Origin: Thioalkalivibrio sp. ALE14
Lineage (GTDB): Bacteria; Pseudomonadota; Gammaproteobacteria; Ectothiorhodospirales; Ectothiorhodospiraceae
Length of the DNA stretch: 55,897 nt
NCBI RefSeq assembly: GCF_000376845.1
Contig: NZ_AQXY01000018.1
Location: 1-55,897, forward strand
Reading direction: 5' to 3'
The notes under the pieces were generated by a model, which ran no database searches, was not told the DNA's origin, and was given only the letters and a program-made list of their open reading frames with translations. The translations under genes were made by a program, and so were the position numbers. Numbering within the stretch: position 1 is the first letter of the stretch; each line of letters opens with the position of its first letter. Below are positions 19,175-26,825 of this stretch, one piece after another.

Positions 19175-20131
19175 TCAGGCGGTTTCGAGGCCCTGGGCCT
19201 GGAGGTCGGCGTGATAGGACGAGCGGACCATCGGACCGCTGGCCACCTGCTTGAAGCCCATCTCGCGCGCCCGCTCGCCCAGCTCGTCGAACTCCTCGGG
19301 CGCGAGGAAGCGCGTGACCGGCAGGTGATGGCGCGACGGCTGCAGGTACTGCCCCAGGGTCAGCATGTCGCAACCGTGATCGCGCAGGTCCTGCAGGACC
19401 TCCAGCAACTCCTCGCGGGTCTCGCCCAGGCCCAGCATCAGGCCGGACTTCGTGGGGACGCCGGGATGCTGCTCGCGGAACTGCCGGAGGAGCTCCAGCG
19501 ACCAGGCATAGTCGGCCCCGGGGCGCGCCTCGCGGTACAGCCGCGGGACGGTCTCCAGGTTGTGGTTGAAGACGTCCGGCGGCGCCTGGTGCATGATCTC
19601 CAGCGCGCGGTCCATGCGCCCGCGGAAATCGGGCACGAGGATCTCGACCCTGGTGTCCGGGTTCCGGCTGCGGACCTCGCGGATGCAGTCGACGAAATGA
19701 CCGGCACCGCCATCGCGCAGGTCGTCGCGATCCACCGAGGTGATGACGACGTAGTTCAGTCCCAGGGCCTGGATGGTCTCGGCCAGGTGGCGCGGTTCGT
19801 CGGCGTCCAGGGCCTCGGGGCGGCCGTGGGCGACGTCACAGAACGGGCAGCGCCGGGTGCAGATGTCGCCCATGATCATGAAGGTGGCGGTGCCGTGGGC
19901 GAAGCATTCGCCCAGGTTGGGGCAGCTCGCTTCCTCGCAGACGGTGTGCAGCTTCTGTTCGCGCAGGATGCCCTTGATGCGCTGCACTTCGGGGCGCGCC
20001 TGGCTTTGGGCGCGAATCCACTTCGGCTTGCGCTGCGGGCGTTCGGTCGGGTTGATCTTGACCGGGATGCGGGCAACCTTGTCGGCGGCGCGCTGCTTCT
20101 CTCCGGGCTGGGGGCGGGTGCGTGTATCCAT
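19175..20131 (-). CDS. lipA: Lipoyl synthase (radical SAM)
   Basis: LipA inserts two sulfur atoms into the protein-bound octanoyl group made by LipB. I place the start at the ATG at 20131 (318 residues); the frame extends upstream into the HDOD gene but that part is not LipA-like. Both iron-sulfur motifs are present: auxiliary cluster [12 protein letters not shown] (C65, C70, C76) and radical [11 protein letters not shown] (C91, C95, C98). The C-terminal RSSYHA that ligates the auxiliary cluster is intact. It follows the HDOD genes by 62 bases on the same strand. Confidence 0.96.
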   Translation of the reverse strand: MDTRTRPQPGEKQRAADKVARIPVKINPTERPQRKPKWIRAQSQARPEVQRIKGILREQKLHTVCEEASCPNLGECFAHGTATFMIMGDICTRRCPFCDVAHGRPEALDADEPRHLAETIQALGLNYVVITSVDRDDLRDGGAGHFVDCIREVRSRNPDTRVEILVPDFRGRMDRALEIMHQAPPDVFNHNLETVPRLYREARPGADYAWSLELLRQFREQHPGVPTKSGLMLGLGETREELLEVLQDLRDHGCDMLTLGQYLQPSRHHLPVTRFLAPEEFDELGERAREMGFKQVASGPMVRSSYHADLQAQGLETA

Positions 20132-20193
20132 GGACCTTCCCTGAATCTCTCTGGCGGCCGGGGTACAGCCGGCCGGCGTGGGGCGATACCGGG

Positions 20194-21399
20194 TCAGGCG
20201 ACCTGACGGATCAGTGCCTCGACTTCCTGCCGCGCGGTCTCGATGGACGGCAGGCTGCCATCCTCGTCGAGGATGAAGCCGAGCCGTTCCAAGGCGCGCA
20301 GATCGGCAAGCGGGATGCGGTCGGCGAGCGGGTCGTCCTCGGCATCCCGCGGGCACGCGGCACGGGCGATCCGCACGATGTCCGTCAGGACCGGGGCCTC
20401 GGGGTTTTCCGGGCCGCCGGAATCGCGAATAGCGTCGATGATATCGGATGCCAGATCCCATTGCTGAGCAACCAGTTCGCCGATCAGGCCTTCCAGCCGG
20501 AACAGTACGCGCTCGACCTCTTCCGGCGTACGCCCCGGATGGGAGCGGGCGATCTCGGCGATTACGGGCAGGGCCCCCACCCGATGCAGCAGGCCGGCGA
20601 GCAGGGCGGTCTGTGGATCGACCGCCTCGCACTGGTCGGCCAGCACGCAGCTGATCGCCGCGATGCGGGCAGAGCGGCGCCAGAGGCGTTCGAGCAGATC
20701 GTGGTAGGGACTGTCGCGATGAATGAAGACCTGGTGCATCGCCAGGGCCATCACCAGCTGGCGGGTGCGCTCGAGCCCCAGGCGCGCAACCGCGTCCTGC
20801 AGGCGGGCGACCTCGCGGCGGCTCCCCATGGCGGGACTGTTGGCCACGCTCAGCAGGCGCCCGGCAACGCTCGGGTCTTCCTCGATGATGCGGGTGGCCT
20901 CGGCGATCGAGACATCCGGATCCTTCAATGCCTGCTGCAGGTGCAGCGCGACCTCGGGGAGCTGGGGCAGAGCGAGTTCGCCCGAGTAGGCATGGGTGTA
21001 GATGCTGCCGAACAGCTCACCCTCGAGGTCGGACAGTTCGATCTCGCTGACTTCCACGCTGTCCTGTCCGCCGCCGTCCACCAGCGTCTCGAAGACCTTG
21101 CGGTCCAGCATTGCCAGGGTCGCGCGCGTCGCGGCGATTGCGTGGCTGTGGTAGTCGTGGGGTTCGAACAGCGGATTGAGGGCCTCGCTGGAGTCGCCTT
21201 TCAGCATGACCGAGTTGCGGCCGCTGGCCAGGATCATGCGGCCCTCTAGCAGGAAGATCATGCTGCGGAATTCGTCCCGCGCATGCAGCTTGAAGCCCGG
21301 GTCCACCGTCATGGTGCGGGCATGCTGCAGCAGCTTGTTGCGGGCGCGTTCGCTCAGCTCGGCGAACGGACGCAACTGGGGAAGGCGTTCCTCGATCAC
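20194..21399 (-). CDS. HDOD-domain protein with N-terminal cyclic-nucleotide-binding-like domain (1)
   Basis: The 401-residue protein starts with GTG. Residues ~15-115 look like a cyclic-nucleotide-binding beta-roll ([16 protein letters not shown]) but without a clear phosphate-binding cassette. Residues ~135-340 are an HDOD domain ([41 protein letters not shown]), related to HD phosphohydrolases but lacking catalytic histidine-aspartate pairs. HDOD proteins generally act in signalling, for example cyclic-di-GMP, motility or stress. No partner kinase or GGDEF gene is nearby. It is a paralogue of the gene immediately upstream, 6 bases away. Specific function unknown. Confidence 0.82.
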   Translation of the reverse strand: MIEERLPQLRPFAELSERARNKLLQHARTMTVDPGFKLHARDEFRSMIFLLEGRMILASGRNSVMLKGDSSEALNPLFEPHDYHSHAIAATRATLAMLDRKVFETLVDGGGQDSVEVSEIELSDLEGELFGSIYTHAYSGELALPQLPEVALHLQQALKDPDVSIAEATRIIEEDPSVAGRLLSVANSPAMGSRREVARLQDAVARLGLERTRQLVMALAMHQVFIHRDSPYHDLLERLWRRSARIAAISCVLADQCEAVDPQTALLAGLLHRVGALPVIAEIARSHPGRTPEEVERVLFRLEGLIGELVAQQWDLASDIIDAIRDSGGPENPEAPVLTDIVRIARAACPRDAEDDPLADRIPLADLRALERLGFILDEDGSLPSIETARQEVEALIRQVA

Positions 21400-21405
21400 C
21401 GTGGT

Positions 21406-22617
21406 CTAGACGTTGAACATGGCACGGAGTTCCGCCAGGTCCCCGGCGCGTTCCTCGAGGAACGCGATCGGTTCGCCCGGGGGCGGCGGGTCGATCCCGA
21501 GGACGTCGAAGGCAGCGACATCGGCCGCATCGGGCACGGTCTCGCCTTCGGCGCGGCGTGCGGCCCATTCCCCCACGAGGGCGATGCTGGCGTAATCCGG
21601 CTCGCCGGCGCGATAGCCCCAGTCACCGGCGTGCTCGGCGACGGTGACCAGGTCACTTCCGAGGTCCCAGTAGTTGATGACCAGGACGCCGGCGAGGTTG
21701 CCCAGGCGCCGGACCAGCGACTGGACGCGTTCGGTGTCGGGGTGATCCTCGCGCAGCTCCGCGAACTGGATGATCGGGACCGCGCCGATGCCCGCGACCA
21801 GTCCGGCCAGCAGGGCCCGTTCGCGGTCCAGCTGCTTCAGCGAGTCCGCGATCAGGTAGCTGTAGGCGGACTGCAGGGCGCCATGTTTCCAGCTGGCCTC
21901 CATGGCGTCGCGAGTGGAGGCGTGCTTGGCCTTGAACGCCTGGCGCAGGGCCATGTTCATCGCCAGCATGCGGGTGTTGCGAAAGCCCAGGCGGTTGACC
22001 GCTTCGCGCACGGACTGGATCTGCTTGGCGGCGCGGAACAGTGGGCTGTTGGTGGCATGCAGCAGGGCGCCGGCAATGGTGCCGTCGCGTTGGATGACCT
22101 CGGTCAGCTTGTCCAGGTCCGCGTCCGGGTCGTTGGTCAGTTCCTGGATGCGCAGGGCGATCTCCGGCATGGTCGGCAGCTCCAGCCGGTTGCTGGTGAT
22201 CAGGTCATAGAGTTCGGCGAAGAAGGCGCCCTCGGTATCGTCCAGATCGGTGTCGTGCACCACCAGCGAGGCGCTGTGGGCCTTTTCCAGCGCCGCTGTG
22301 GGGATCTCGAGCATCCGGCAGGCCTTCTCGGTAATCAGGAAGTCCTGCTGGCCGATGTTCTGGTCGAACATCTGCAGGGGGCTGTCGGGGTCGGCCGCAT
22401 CCAGGGTGATACGGGCCGGAGCACCGCCGCTGACACGGACCAGCTGGCCACTCACCATGAACAGGTAGCGGTCCTCGACCTCCTGGGGGCGCAGGCGACG
22501 CCCGGCCTCCAACTCCCGAGCCTGGCAGGCCCCGGCCAGTTCGCGGCGGGCCTGCTCCGACAGACTGGAGGTCAGGTCCAGGTCCTGAAGCAGGGCGTCA
22601 ATGCTGGTGCTATCCAT
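21406..22617 (-). CDS. HDOD-domain protein with N-terminal cyclic-nucleotide-binding-like domain (2)
   Basis: The 403-residue ATG-initiated protein shares the architecture of its downstream neighbour: a beta-roll domain (about 15-115, DRYLFMVSGQLVRVSGGAP), an acidic linker, then HDOD (about 135-345, ELPTMPEIALRIQELTNDPDADL, IQRDGTIAGALLHATNSPLF). The two are alignable yet clearly diverged, which suggests an old tandem duplication and possibly a heteromeric pair. The stop lies 6 bases before the neighbour's GTG, so the two are surely co-transcribed. Biological role not recognised. Confidence 0.82.
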   Translation of the reverse strand: MDSTSIDALLQDLDLTSSLSEQARRELAGACQARELEAGRRLRPQEVEDRYLFMVSGQLVRVSGGAPARITLDAADPDSPLQMFDQNIGQQDFLITEKACRMLEIPTAALEKAHSASLVVHDTDLDDTEGAFFAELYDLITSNRLELPTMPEIALRIQELTNDPDADLDKLTEVIQRDGTIAGALLHATNSPLFRAAKQIQSVREAVNRLGFRNTRMLAMNMALRQAFKAKHASTRDAMEASWKHGALQSAYSYLIADSLKQLDRERALLAGLVAGIGAVPIIQFAELREDHPDTERVQSLVRRLGNLAGVLVINYWDLGSDLVTVAEHAGDWGYRAGEPDYASIALVGEWAARRAEGETVPDAADVAAFDVLGIDPPPPGEPIAFLEERAGDLAELRAMFNV

Positions 22618-22698
22618 GGGGCGGTTCCCGATCCGTGCTGTACCAATCCGTTCCCGCGCCGCTGCGCCGTGTGGCGGCCAGCGGGGGTTGCGCGCGGT

Positions 22699-23256
22699 CT
22701 ACTCGACGGATGCCAGTGTAGCATCCGATCCGGTGACGGGAACCGGTGGCGTGGCCGCTTCGCGGCAGGTGAAGCGCGGCCGGTCGTCGTGGTCGATCAG
22801 GTCGTGGGATTGCAGGAAGCGGCGCGCGTCGGCGGCATCCTCGCGAAACCATGCGGTGGTGCTGCCCAGGCGGAAGCTGTAGCCCCAGGTGTCCATGTCC
22901 CGCATCAGCCGCTCGCGGCCGACGCCGGGCAGCTCGTCAGCCAGCAGGATCTGCAGGTAGCAGACACCGCATTCCTCGAGGTCGTCGCCCCCCGCGTTGG
23001 TGTGCAGGGTGGCGCGCCGCGCGGCGTCCATGCAGATGACGTGCCCGGCCTCGTGCAGGGCCGAGTGGATCGGCGTGTCGGGACGCACATGGATGTCCCG
23101 GCCGATGATGCCGGCCTCGGGCTCGCCCCACCAGGTGCCGGGCAGCGGGGCCTGTTCCGGGTGGGCCACCAGGCGCAGCCCGTAGCGCGCCAGCAGGTCC
23201 GCGAGGGCATCCCGCAGCCCGGGGTCGCCACAGCGCTGGATACCGGAGGCGTTCAT
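22699..23256 (-). CDS. Uncharacterised protein with HExxH metalloprotease-like motif
   Basis: I do not recognise a named family. I use the ATG at 23256, overlapping the preceding gene's stop as ATGA, giving 185 residues; 38 further codons upstream are probably non-coding. The motif ALHEAGHVICMD places H68, E69 and H72 as a gluzincin-like zinc site, with acidic residues soon after (GGDDLEECGVC, 89-99) that could supply a third ligand. Six cysteines are scattered along it. There is no signal peptide or membrane segment, so it is probably cytoplasmic. It could be a peptidase or a catalytically repurposed zinc protein. Confidence 0.75.
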   Translation of the reverse strand: MNASGIQRCGDPGLRDALADLLARYGLRLVAHPEQAPLPGTWWGEPEAGIIGRDIHVRPDTPIHSALHEAGHVICMDAARRATLHTNAGGDDLEECGVCYLQILLADELPGVGRERLMRDMDTWGYSFRLGSTTAWFREDAADARRFLQSHDLIDHDDRPRFTCREAATPPVPVTGSDATLASVE

Positions 23257-23657
23257 GGTTCCTGTTGGCCGGGCAGGGCGGTGGTGCGTTTGCGGCTGCG
23301 TCGCGGGCACTCCTCGGGGTGTTCCCGGCACCAGGCGTCGACCCGCTCGGTGAGGTCGTCCTGAAAGCACAACAGGTAGAATCGGGCCTGTTCGCGGTTG
23401 GCGATGGCGGGGCGTCCCAGGGTGTCCACCACCCCGGTGCGCAGCGCCGCGATGATGGCATTGGCGGCCTTTTTCTGCGGCCAGGCGGTGATCTGCTCCC
23501 AGGCCTCGGGCGTGAAGTACAGCCGCAGGAGGTCCGGGCGGGTCGTCAGGAGCATGCGGGTTACGTTGCGCAGCGTCGTTTCGGCCTCGTCCCAGTCATG
23601 GACGAGCCCCCCTTCCAGCAGGCGCTCGATCTCCTCGCGGCCCTTGGGCGACAGCAT
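23253..23657 (-). CDS. Small uncharacterised protein, partner of the HExxH gene
   Basis: A 134-residue protein of unknown family. The N-terminal half is acidic and helical in appearance (SPKGREEIERLLEGG, WDEAETTLRNVTRML). A central segment (EAWEQITAWPQKKAANAII) precedes a Cys-containing, basic C-terminus. No signal peptide or membrane helix is evident. It begins 20 bases after the BolA-family gene and its stop overlaps the HExxH gene start by four bases, so the two products are likely made together. I cannot assign a function. Confidence 0.7.
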   Translation of the reverse strand: MLSPKGREEIERLLEGGLVHDWDEAETTLRNVTRMLLTTRPDLLRLYFTPEAWEQITAWPQKKAANAIIAALRTGVVDTLGRPAIANREQARFYLLCFQDDLTERVDAWCREHPEECPRRSRKRTTALPGQQEP

Positions 23658-23677
23658 GGGCAGGCGACGCGGACGCC

Positions 23678-23917
23678 TCAGGCGTCCGGGGCTTCCTCCG
23701 GCGTGAAGGCGCGGATGGACAGGGCGTGCACCTCGCCGGAGTCGATCTGGTCACGCACGGTGGCGTAGACGGTCTGGTGCTTCTTGACCGCGTTCATGCC
23801 GGCGAATTGCGGGCTCACGACCAGGGCCTCGAATTTGCCCTCGCCGCCGGTGACCTCGACCTTCTCGGCCTCCGGCAGGCCGGCGCGGATGAGTTCGGCC
23901 ACTTGGCTGGCTTCCAT
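23678..23917 (-). CDS. ibaG: BolA/IbaG family protein
   Basis: A 79-residue BolA-fold protein. Family members pair with monothiol glutaredoxins in iron-sulfur and iron trafficking. The ATG at 23917 is preceded by a G-rich Shine-Dalgarno-like stretch and gives the IbaG (YrbA) length; the longer frame lacks similarity. The core reads VEVTGGEGKFEALVVSP followed by FAGMNAVKKHQTVYA, with the His near residue 48 that can contact a cluster. The motif order suits IbaG better than stress BolA, but the exact subfamily is uncertain. Confidence 0.88.
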   Translation of the reverse strand: MEASQVAELIRAGLPEAEKVEVTGGEGKFEALVVSPQFAGMNAVKKHQTVYATVRDQIDSGEVHALSIRAFTPEEAPDA

Positions 23918-23955
23918 AATGTATCCCCAGGTTGGTGCGAATGGACTCGCCGCGG

Positions 23956-23984
23956 ATGATAGCCGGGCGCCTGGCTCGACAGAA
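23956..23984 (-). promoter_or_regulatory. Candidate promoter for ibaG
   Basis: On the minus strand TTCTGT (23979-23984) and TATCAT (23956-23961) are spaced by 17 bases and end about 40 bases before the start. The -10 is fair and the -35 weak. Confidence 0.3.
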
Positions 23985-24112
23985 GTGCCCCCACGCGGGG
24001 AACTCGTTCGCCGCGCAGGGCTCACACGGAAACACCTGCACGGAAAGTCGGGGTGGCTTGGGTTGGCCCGAGCCGTCTCGTTAGCGTAGAAGGCACTGCG
24101 CTACCATCATGT

Positions 24113-24142
24113 GATTAGCGTTTGGCATGATTACCGTTTGGC
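24113..24142 (+). promoter_or_regulatory. Tandem 14-bp direct repeat before the persulfide-dioxygenase-like gene
   Basis: GATTAGCGTTTGGC (24113-24126) and GATTACCGTTTGGC (24129-24142) differ at one base and have a 16-base period, 26 bases before the ATG. They look like tandem operator half-sites. A sigma54-like reading (TGGCATG then GTTT) fails because the required GC at -12 is missing. Confidence 0.4.
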
Positions 24143-24167
24143 CCGCGGGCCCATGGAGGCGAAGGCA

Positions 24168-24920
24168 ATGATCTTCAAGCAACTGTTCGAGGACGAGTCG
24201 TCCACCTACACCTATCTGCTGAGCTGCCCGGATACCGGGAAGACGGCCCTGATCGATCCGGTCATCGAGACCGTCGACCGCGACCTGCGCGTGCTGCAGG
24301 AGATGGGCCTGAGCCTCGACTACGTCATCGAGACCCATATCCACGCCGACCACATCACCGGTGCGCGGATGCTGCGCGAGAAGACCGGCTGCAAGCTGGG
24401 TGGGCCGGCGATGGACGAACTGCCCTGCCGCGACTTCGGTCTGCGCGAGGGCGAGCCCTTCCAGGTGGGCAACCTCGTCGTGAACCCTCTCTACACCCCG
24501 GGGCACACCGATGCGCACCACGCGTACCTGATGGACCACGTGGGCCTGAAGATGCTGTTCTCCGGCGACGCCCTGCTGATCGAGGCCTGCGGCCGCACCG
24601 ACTTCCAGTCGGGGGATGCGAAGACCCTCTACCACTCGATCCAGGACAAGTTCTTCACCCTGCCGGACGAGACCCTGGTGTACCCCGCGCACGATTACGA
24701 GGAGCGCCAGATCACGACCATCGGTCAGGAGAAGATGCGCAACCCGCGCCTGGGCAAGGGCAAGCCGGAGGCGGAGTTCGTCAAGATCATGGACGAGATG
24801 GACCTGCCGTACCCGAAGAAGATCGACTGGGCCCTGCCCGGCAACGAGGGCTGCGGGATCTGCCCGGACAACCTGCCGGACGACAAGAAGCGCCTCTGCG
24901 AGACCGATCAGCAGGGCTAG
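24168..24920 (+). CDS. MBL-fold persulfide dioxygenase-like protein (ETHE1 family)
   Basis: ETHE1-type enzymes oxidise glutathione persulfide to sulfite, an arm of sulfide oxidation. The ATG at 24168 has GGAGG nine bases upstream and yields 250 residues. THIHADH at 56-62 (H57, H59, D61, H62), GHTDAHH with H113, SGDALLI with D134 and YPAHDY near 175 are the metal-site motifs of the beta-lactamase fold. ETHE1-type GRTDFQSGD follows. The C-terminal tail is longer than usual and has a cysteine pair (GCGICPDN). Sulfur metabolism would fit the presumed host. A hairpin follows the gene. Confidence 0.82.
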   Translation: MIFKQLFEDESSTYTYLLSCPDTGKTALIDPVIETVDRDLRVLQEMGLSLDYVIETHIHADHITGARMLREKTGCKLGGPAMDELPCRDFGLREGEPFQVGNLVVNPLYTPGHTDAHHAYLMDHVGLKMLFSGDALLIEACGRTDFQSGDAKTLYHSIQDKFFTLPDETLVYPAHDYEERQITTIGQEKMRNPRLGKGKPEAEFVKIMDEMDLPYPKKIDWALPGNEGCGICPDNLPDDKKRLCETDQQG

Positions 24921-24930
24921 TCCGCCGCTG

Positions 24931-24958
24931 CCCGGTGGCTCCGCCCGGAGCCACCGGG
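24931..24958 (+). terminator. GC-rich hairpin after the MBL gene
   Basis: A perfect 12-bp stem (CCCGGTGGCTCC and its complement) with a GCCC loop, starting 11 bases after the stop. There is no T tract, so termination may need Rho or pausing. Confidence 0.5.
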
Positions 24959-25017
24959 CCTGAATGTTCATCCGGTGGGCGGTTTTTCCCGTTCACCGGA
25001 CCCCGTACACTCCCGCG

Positions 25018-25896
25018 ATGACCGACCCCGCACCCGTCGACCCCCAGGGCCCGTTCGAGTCGCTTCGCCCGCTGGATCGCCTGCGGGCGATCATGGCGCG
25101 GCTGCGCGATCCCGAGTCCGGCTGCGCCTGGGACCGGGCACAGACTGCCGGGACCATCGTCCCGTTCACCCTGGAAGAGGCCTTCGAGCTGGCCGACGTG
25201 ATCGCCCGCGATCAGGGCGAGCCGGCGGATACCCGGGAGCTGCGCGACGAACTTGGGGATCTGCTGTTCCAGGTGGTGTTCCAGGCGCGCATCGCCGAGG
25301 AAGCGGGTCGCTTCGACCTCGATGATGTTGCCCGGGCCATCGGTGACAAGCTGGTGCGCCGGCACCCGCACGTGTTCGCCGATGTCGAGCATGCCTCGGA
25401 TGCGGCGCGCGAGGCGGCCTGGGAGGCGGAGAAGGCGAAGGAGCGTGCCGATCGCGCCCAGACCAGTGCCATGGACGACATCCCGCTGGCGCTGCCGGCG
25501 CTGGCGCGCGCGGTCAAGAGCCAGCGTCGCGCGGCCCGGCTCGGCTTCGACTGGGACGATCCGGCGCCGGTGGTCGACAAGATCCACGAGGAGCTGGCCG
25601 AGGTGCAGGCTGCCGTGGATGACGGCGAGCCGCCGGAGCGCATCGCCGAGGAGGTTGGCGACGTGCTGTTTGCCGTCAGCAACTGGGCGCGCCACCTGGG
25701 GGTGGACCCGGAGAGTGCGCTGCGCGGCAGTACCCGGAAGTTCGAGGCCCGCTTTCGGGACATGGAGGCCCTGGCGGCCGAGGGCGGGCAGGGGCTGGGT
25801 GAACTGGACTTCGATGCCCAGGAGGCCCTTTATCAGGAAGCCCGCCGCCGTGAGCGCGGTGGCCGCAAGGAAAACGAGACCAAGGATCCGACATGA
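25018..25896 (+). CDS. mazG: Nucleoside triphosphate pyrophosphohydrolase MazG
   Basis: MazG hydrolyses NTPs and dNTPs to monophosphates and pyrophosphate, a house-cleaning role also linked to ppGpp control. The protein (292 residues from the ATG at 25018) has the duplicated all-alpha fold: the first ExxE unit LEEAFELADVI with DELGDLLFQVVF, and the second KIHEELAEVQAAV with EEVGDVLFAVSNWAR. The ATG is preferred over the frame's earlier in-frame start because conservation begins at LDRLRAIMARLRDPESGCAWD. The C-terminus is basic. It overlaps the next gene by four bases. Confidence 0.93.
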   Translation: MTDPAPVDPQGPFESLRPLDRLRAIMARLRDPESGCAWDRAQTAGTIVPFTLEEAFELADVIARDQGEPADTRELRDELGDLLFQVVFQARIAEEAGRFDLDDVARAIGDKLVRRHPHVFADVEHASDAAREAAWEAEKAKERADRAQTSAMDDIPLALPALARAVKSQRRAARLGFDWDDPAPVVDKIHEELAEVQAAVDDGEPPERIAEEVGDVLFAVSNWARHLGVDPESALRGSTRKFEARFRDMEALAAEGGQGLGELDFDAQEALYQEARRRERGGRKENETKDPT

Positions 25897-26621
25897 CCGA
25901 TGCTGTCGAACTGCCCGACCACTTCCTGCCGGCCCGGATCGAGACGATCGAGCAGGTCACGCCGCTGATCAAGGTGTTCACCCTGGCGGCGGACCCGCAG
26001 CGCTTTACCAGCAAGGCGGGGCAGTGGCTGGACCTGGTGATCCCCCAGCCGGAAGGCAAGCCCTTCGTTGGCGGCTATTCGGTGGTCTCCGCGCCGCGCG
26101 CGGACGGCCGTCTGCAACTGGCCATCAAGTACGCCGACCACCACCATGCGACTCATTACCTGCACCGAGTCGCGCAGGAAGGCGACACCGTTTACATCAC
26201 CCCGGGGCAGGGCAGCTTCTTTTTCGAGCCCGGCATGGCGAAGAACGTCGTGCTACTGGGCGCCGGGATCGGTGTGACGCCGCTGTTCGGCATTCTGCGC
26301 GCGATCCACGCCGACATGCCCGAGGTCTACGCGCATCTGGTGTACAGCGTGGCGCACCAGGACGAGGTGCTGTTCCCGCAGGAGCTTGCGGCCATGGCCG
26401 AGGCGCCGAATATCGATGTAAGCCTGACGGTGACCCGCGAGGCCGAGGACTGGCTGGGCCATACCGGGCGTATCAGCCATCGGTTGCTGGAGTCGCTCGA
26501 TTTGCCGCGCGATGCGCTGTTCTACTTCTGTGGCTCGCGCGAGTTCATCGAGGACATGGCCACGCTGCTGGCGGAATGGGGCATCCCCGAGGCCCAGCTG
26601 AAATACGAGAAGTGGTGGTAG
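25893..26621 (+). CDS. Ferredoxin-reductase-fold FAD/NAD(P)-binding oxidoreductase (OXNAD1-like)
   Basis: The 242-residue protein has an N-terminal flavin-binding barrel and a C-terminal NAD(P)-binding domain (GAGIGVTPLFGIL from 123, YFCGSREFIEDM near 211) and ends in YEKWW. The canonical flavin motif RxYS is replaced by GGYSVVSAP (60-68), without the arginine. No iron-sulfur domain is attached, so it must pass electrons to or from a separate partner. These features resemble OXNAD1-type reductases more than classic ferredoxin-NADP reductase. Its ATG overlaps the mazG stop. Substrate unknown. Confidence 0.82.
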   Translation: MTDAVELPDHFLPARIETIEQVTPLIKVFTLAADPQRFTSKAGQWLDLVIPQPEGKPFVGGYSVVSAPRADGRLQLAIKYADHHHATHYLHRVAQEGDTVYITPGQGSFFFEPGMAKNVVLLGAGIGVTPLFGILRAIHADMPEVYAHLVYSVAHQDEVLFPQELAAMAEAPNIDVSLTVTREAEDWLGHTGRISHRLLESLDLPRDALFYFCGSREFIEDMATLLAEWGIPEAQLKYEKWW

Positions 26622-26643
26622 CGCGCAAGCGCCGCCCTGAATT

Positions 26644-26818
26644 CGTCATTGCGAGTCGCCGCAGGCGATGAAGCACAAAAGCAGCGAAGCTGCGTTGAAC
26701 GGCCGCAGGCCGGCCCGAAGGGCGAGCGGAGCGAGTAATCCCCCAACGCTGGTAGTGCGTCGAGATCAGATGGCTTGCGGATGCCGATTGCTTCGTCCCG
26801 ATGCTCCTCGCAATGACG
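26644..26818. mobile_element. 175-bp inverted-repeat element (MITE-like)
   Basis: Perfect 12-bp terminal inverted repeats, CGTCATTGCGAG at 26644-26655 and its complement at 26807-26818. A GAAGCA-type motif follows each end on the inside. The interior is GC-rich with short palindromes and no reading frame of note. Similar CGTCATTGCGAG...GAAGCAATC repeats are, from memory, common intergenic elements in many bacteria. It occupies the gap between the convergent 3' ends of the OXNAD1-like gene and nadB. Confidence 0.75.
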
Positions 26819-26825
26819 GGACGGC

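Noticed and set aside
24121-24142. Possible sigma54 (-24/-12) promoter before the persulfide-dioxygenase-like gene
   Set aside because: TGGC is present but the essential GC of the -12 element is GT at the required spacing; the direct repeat explains the resemblance.
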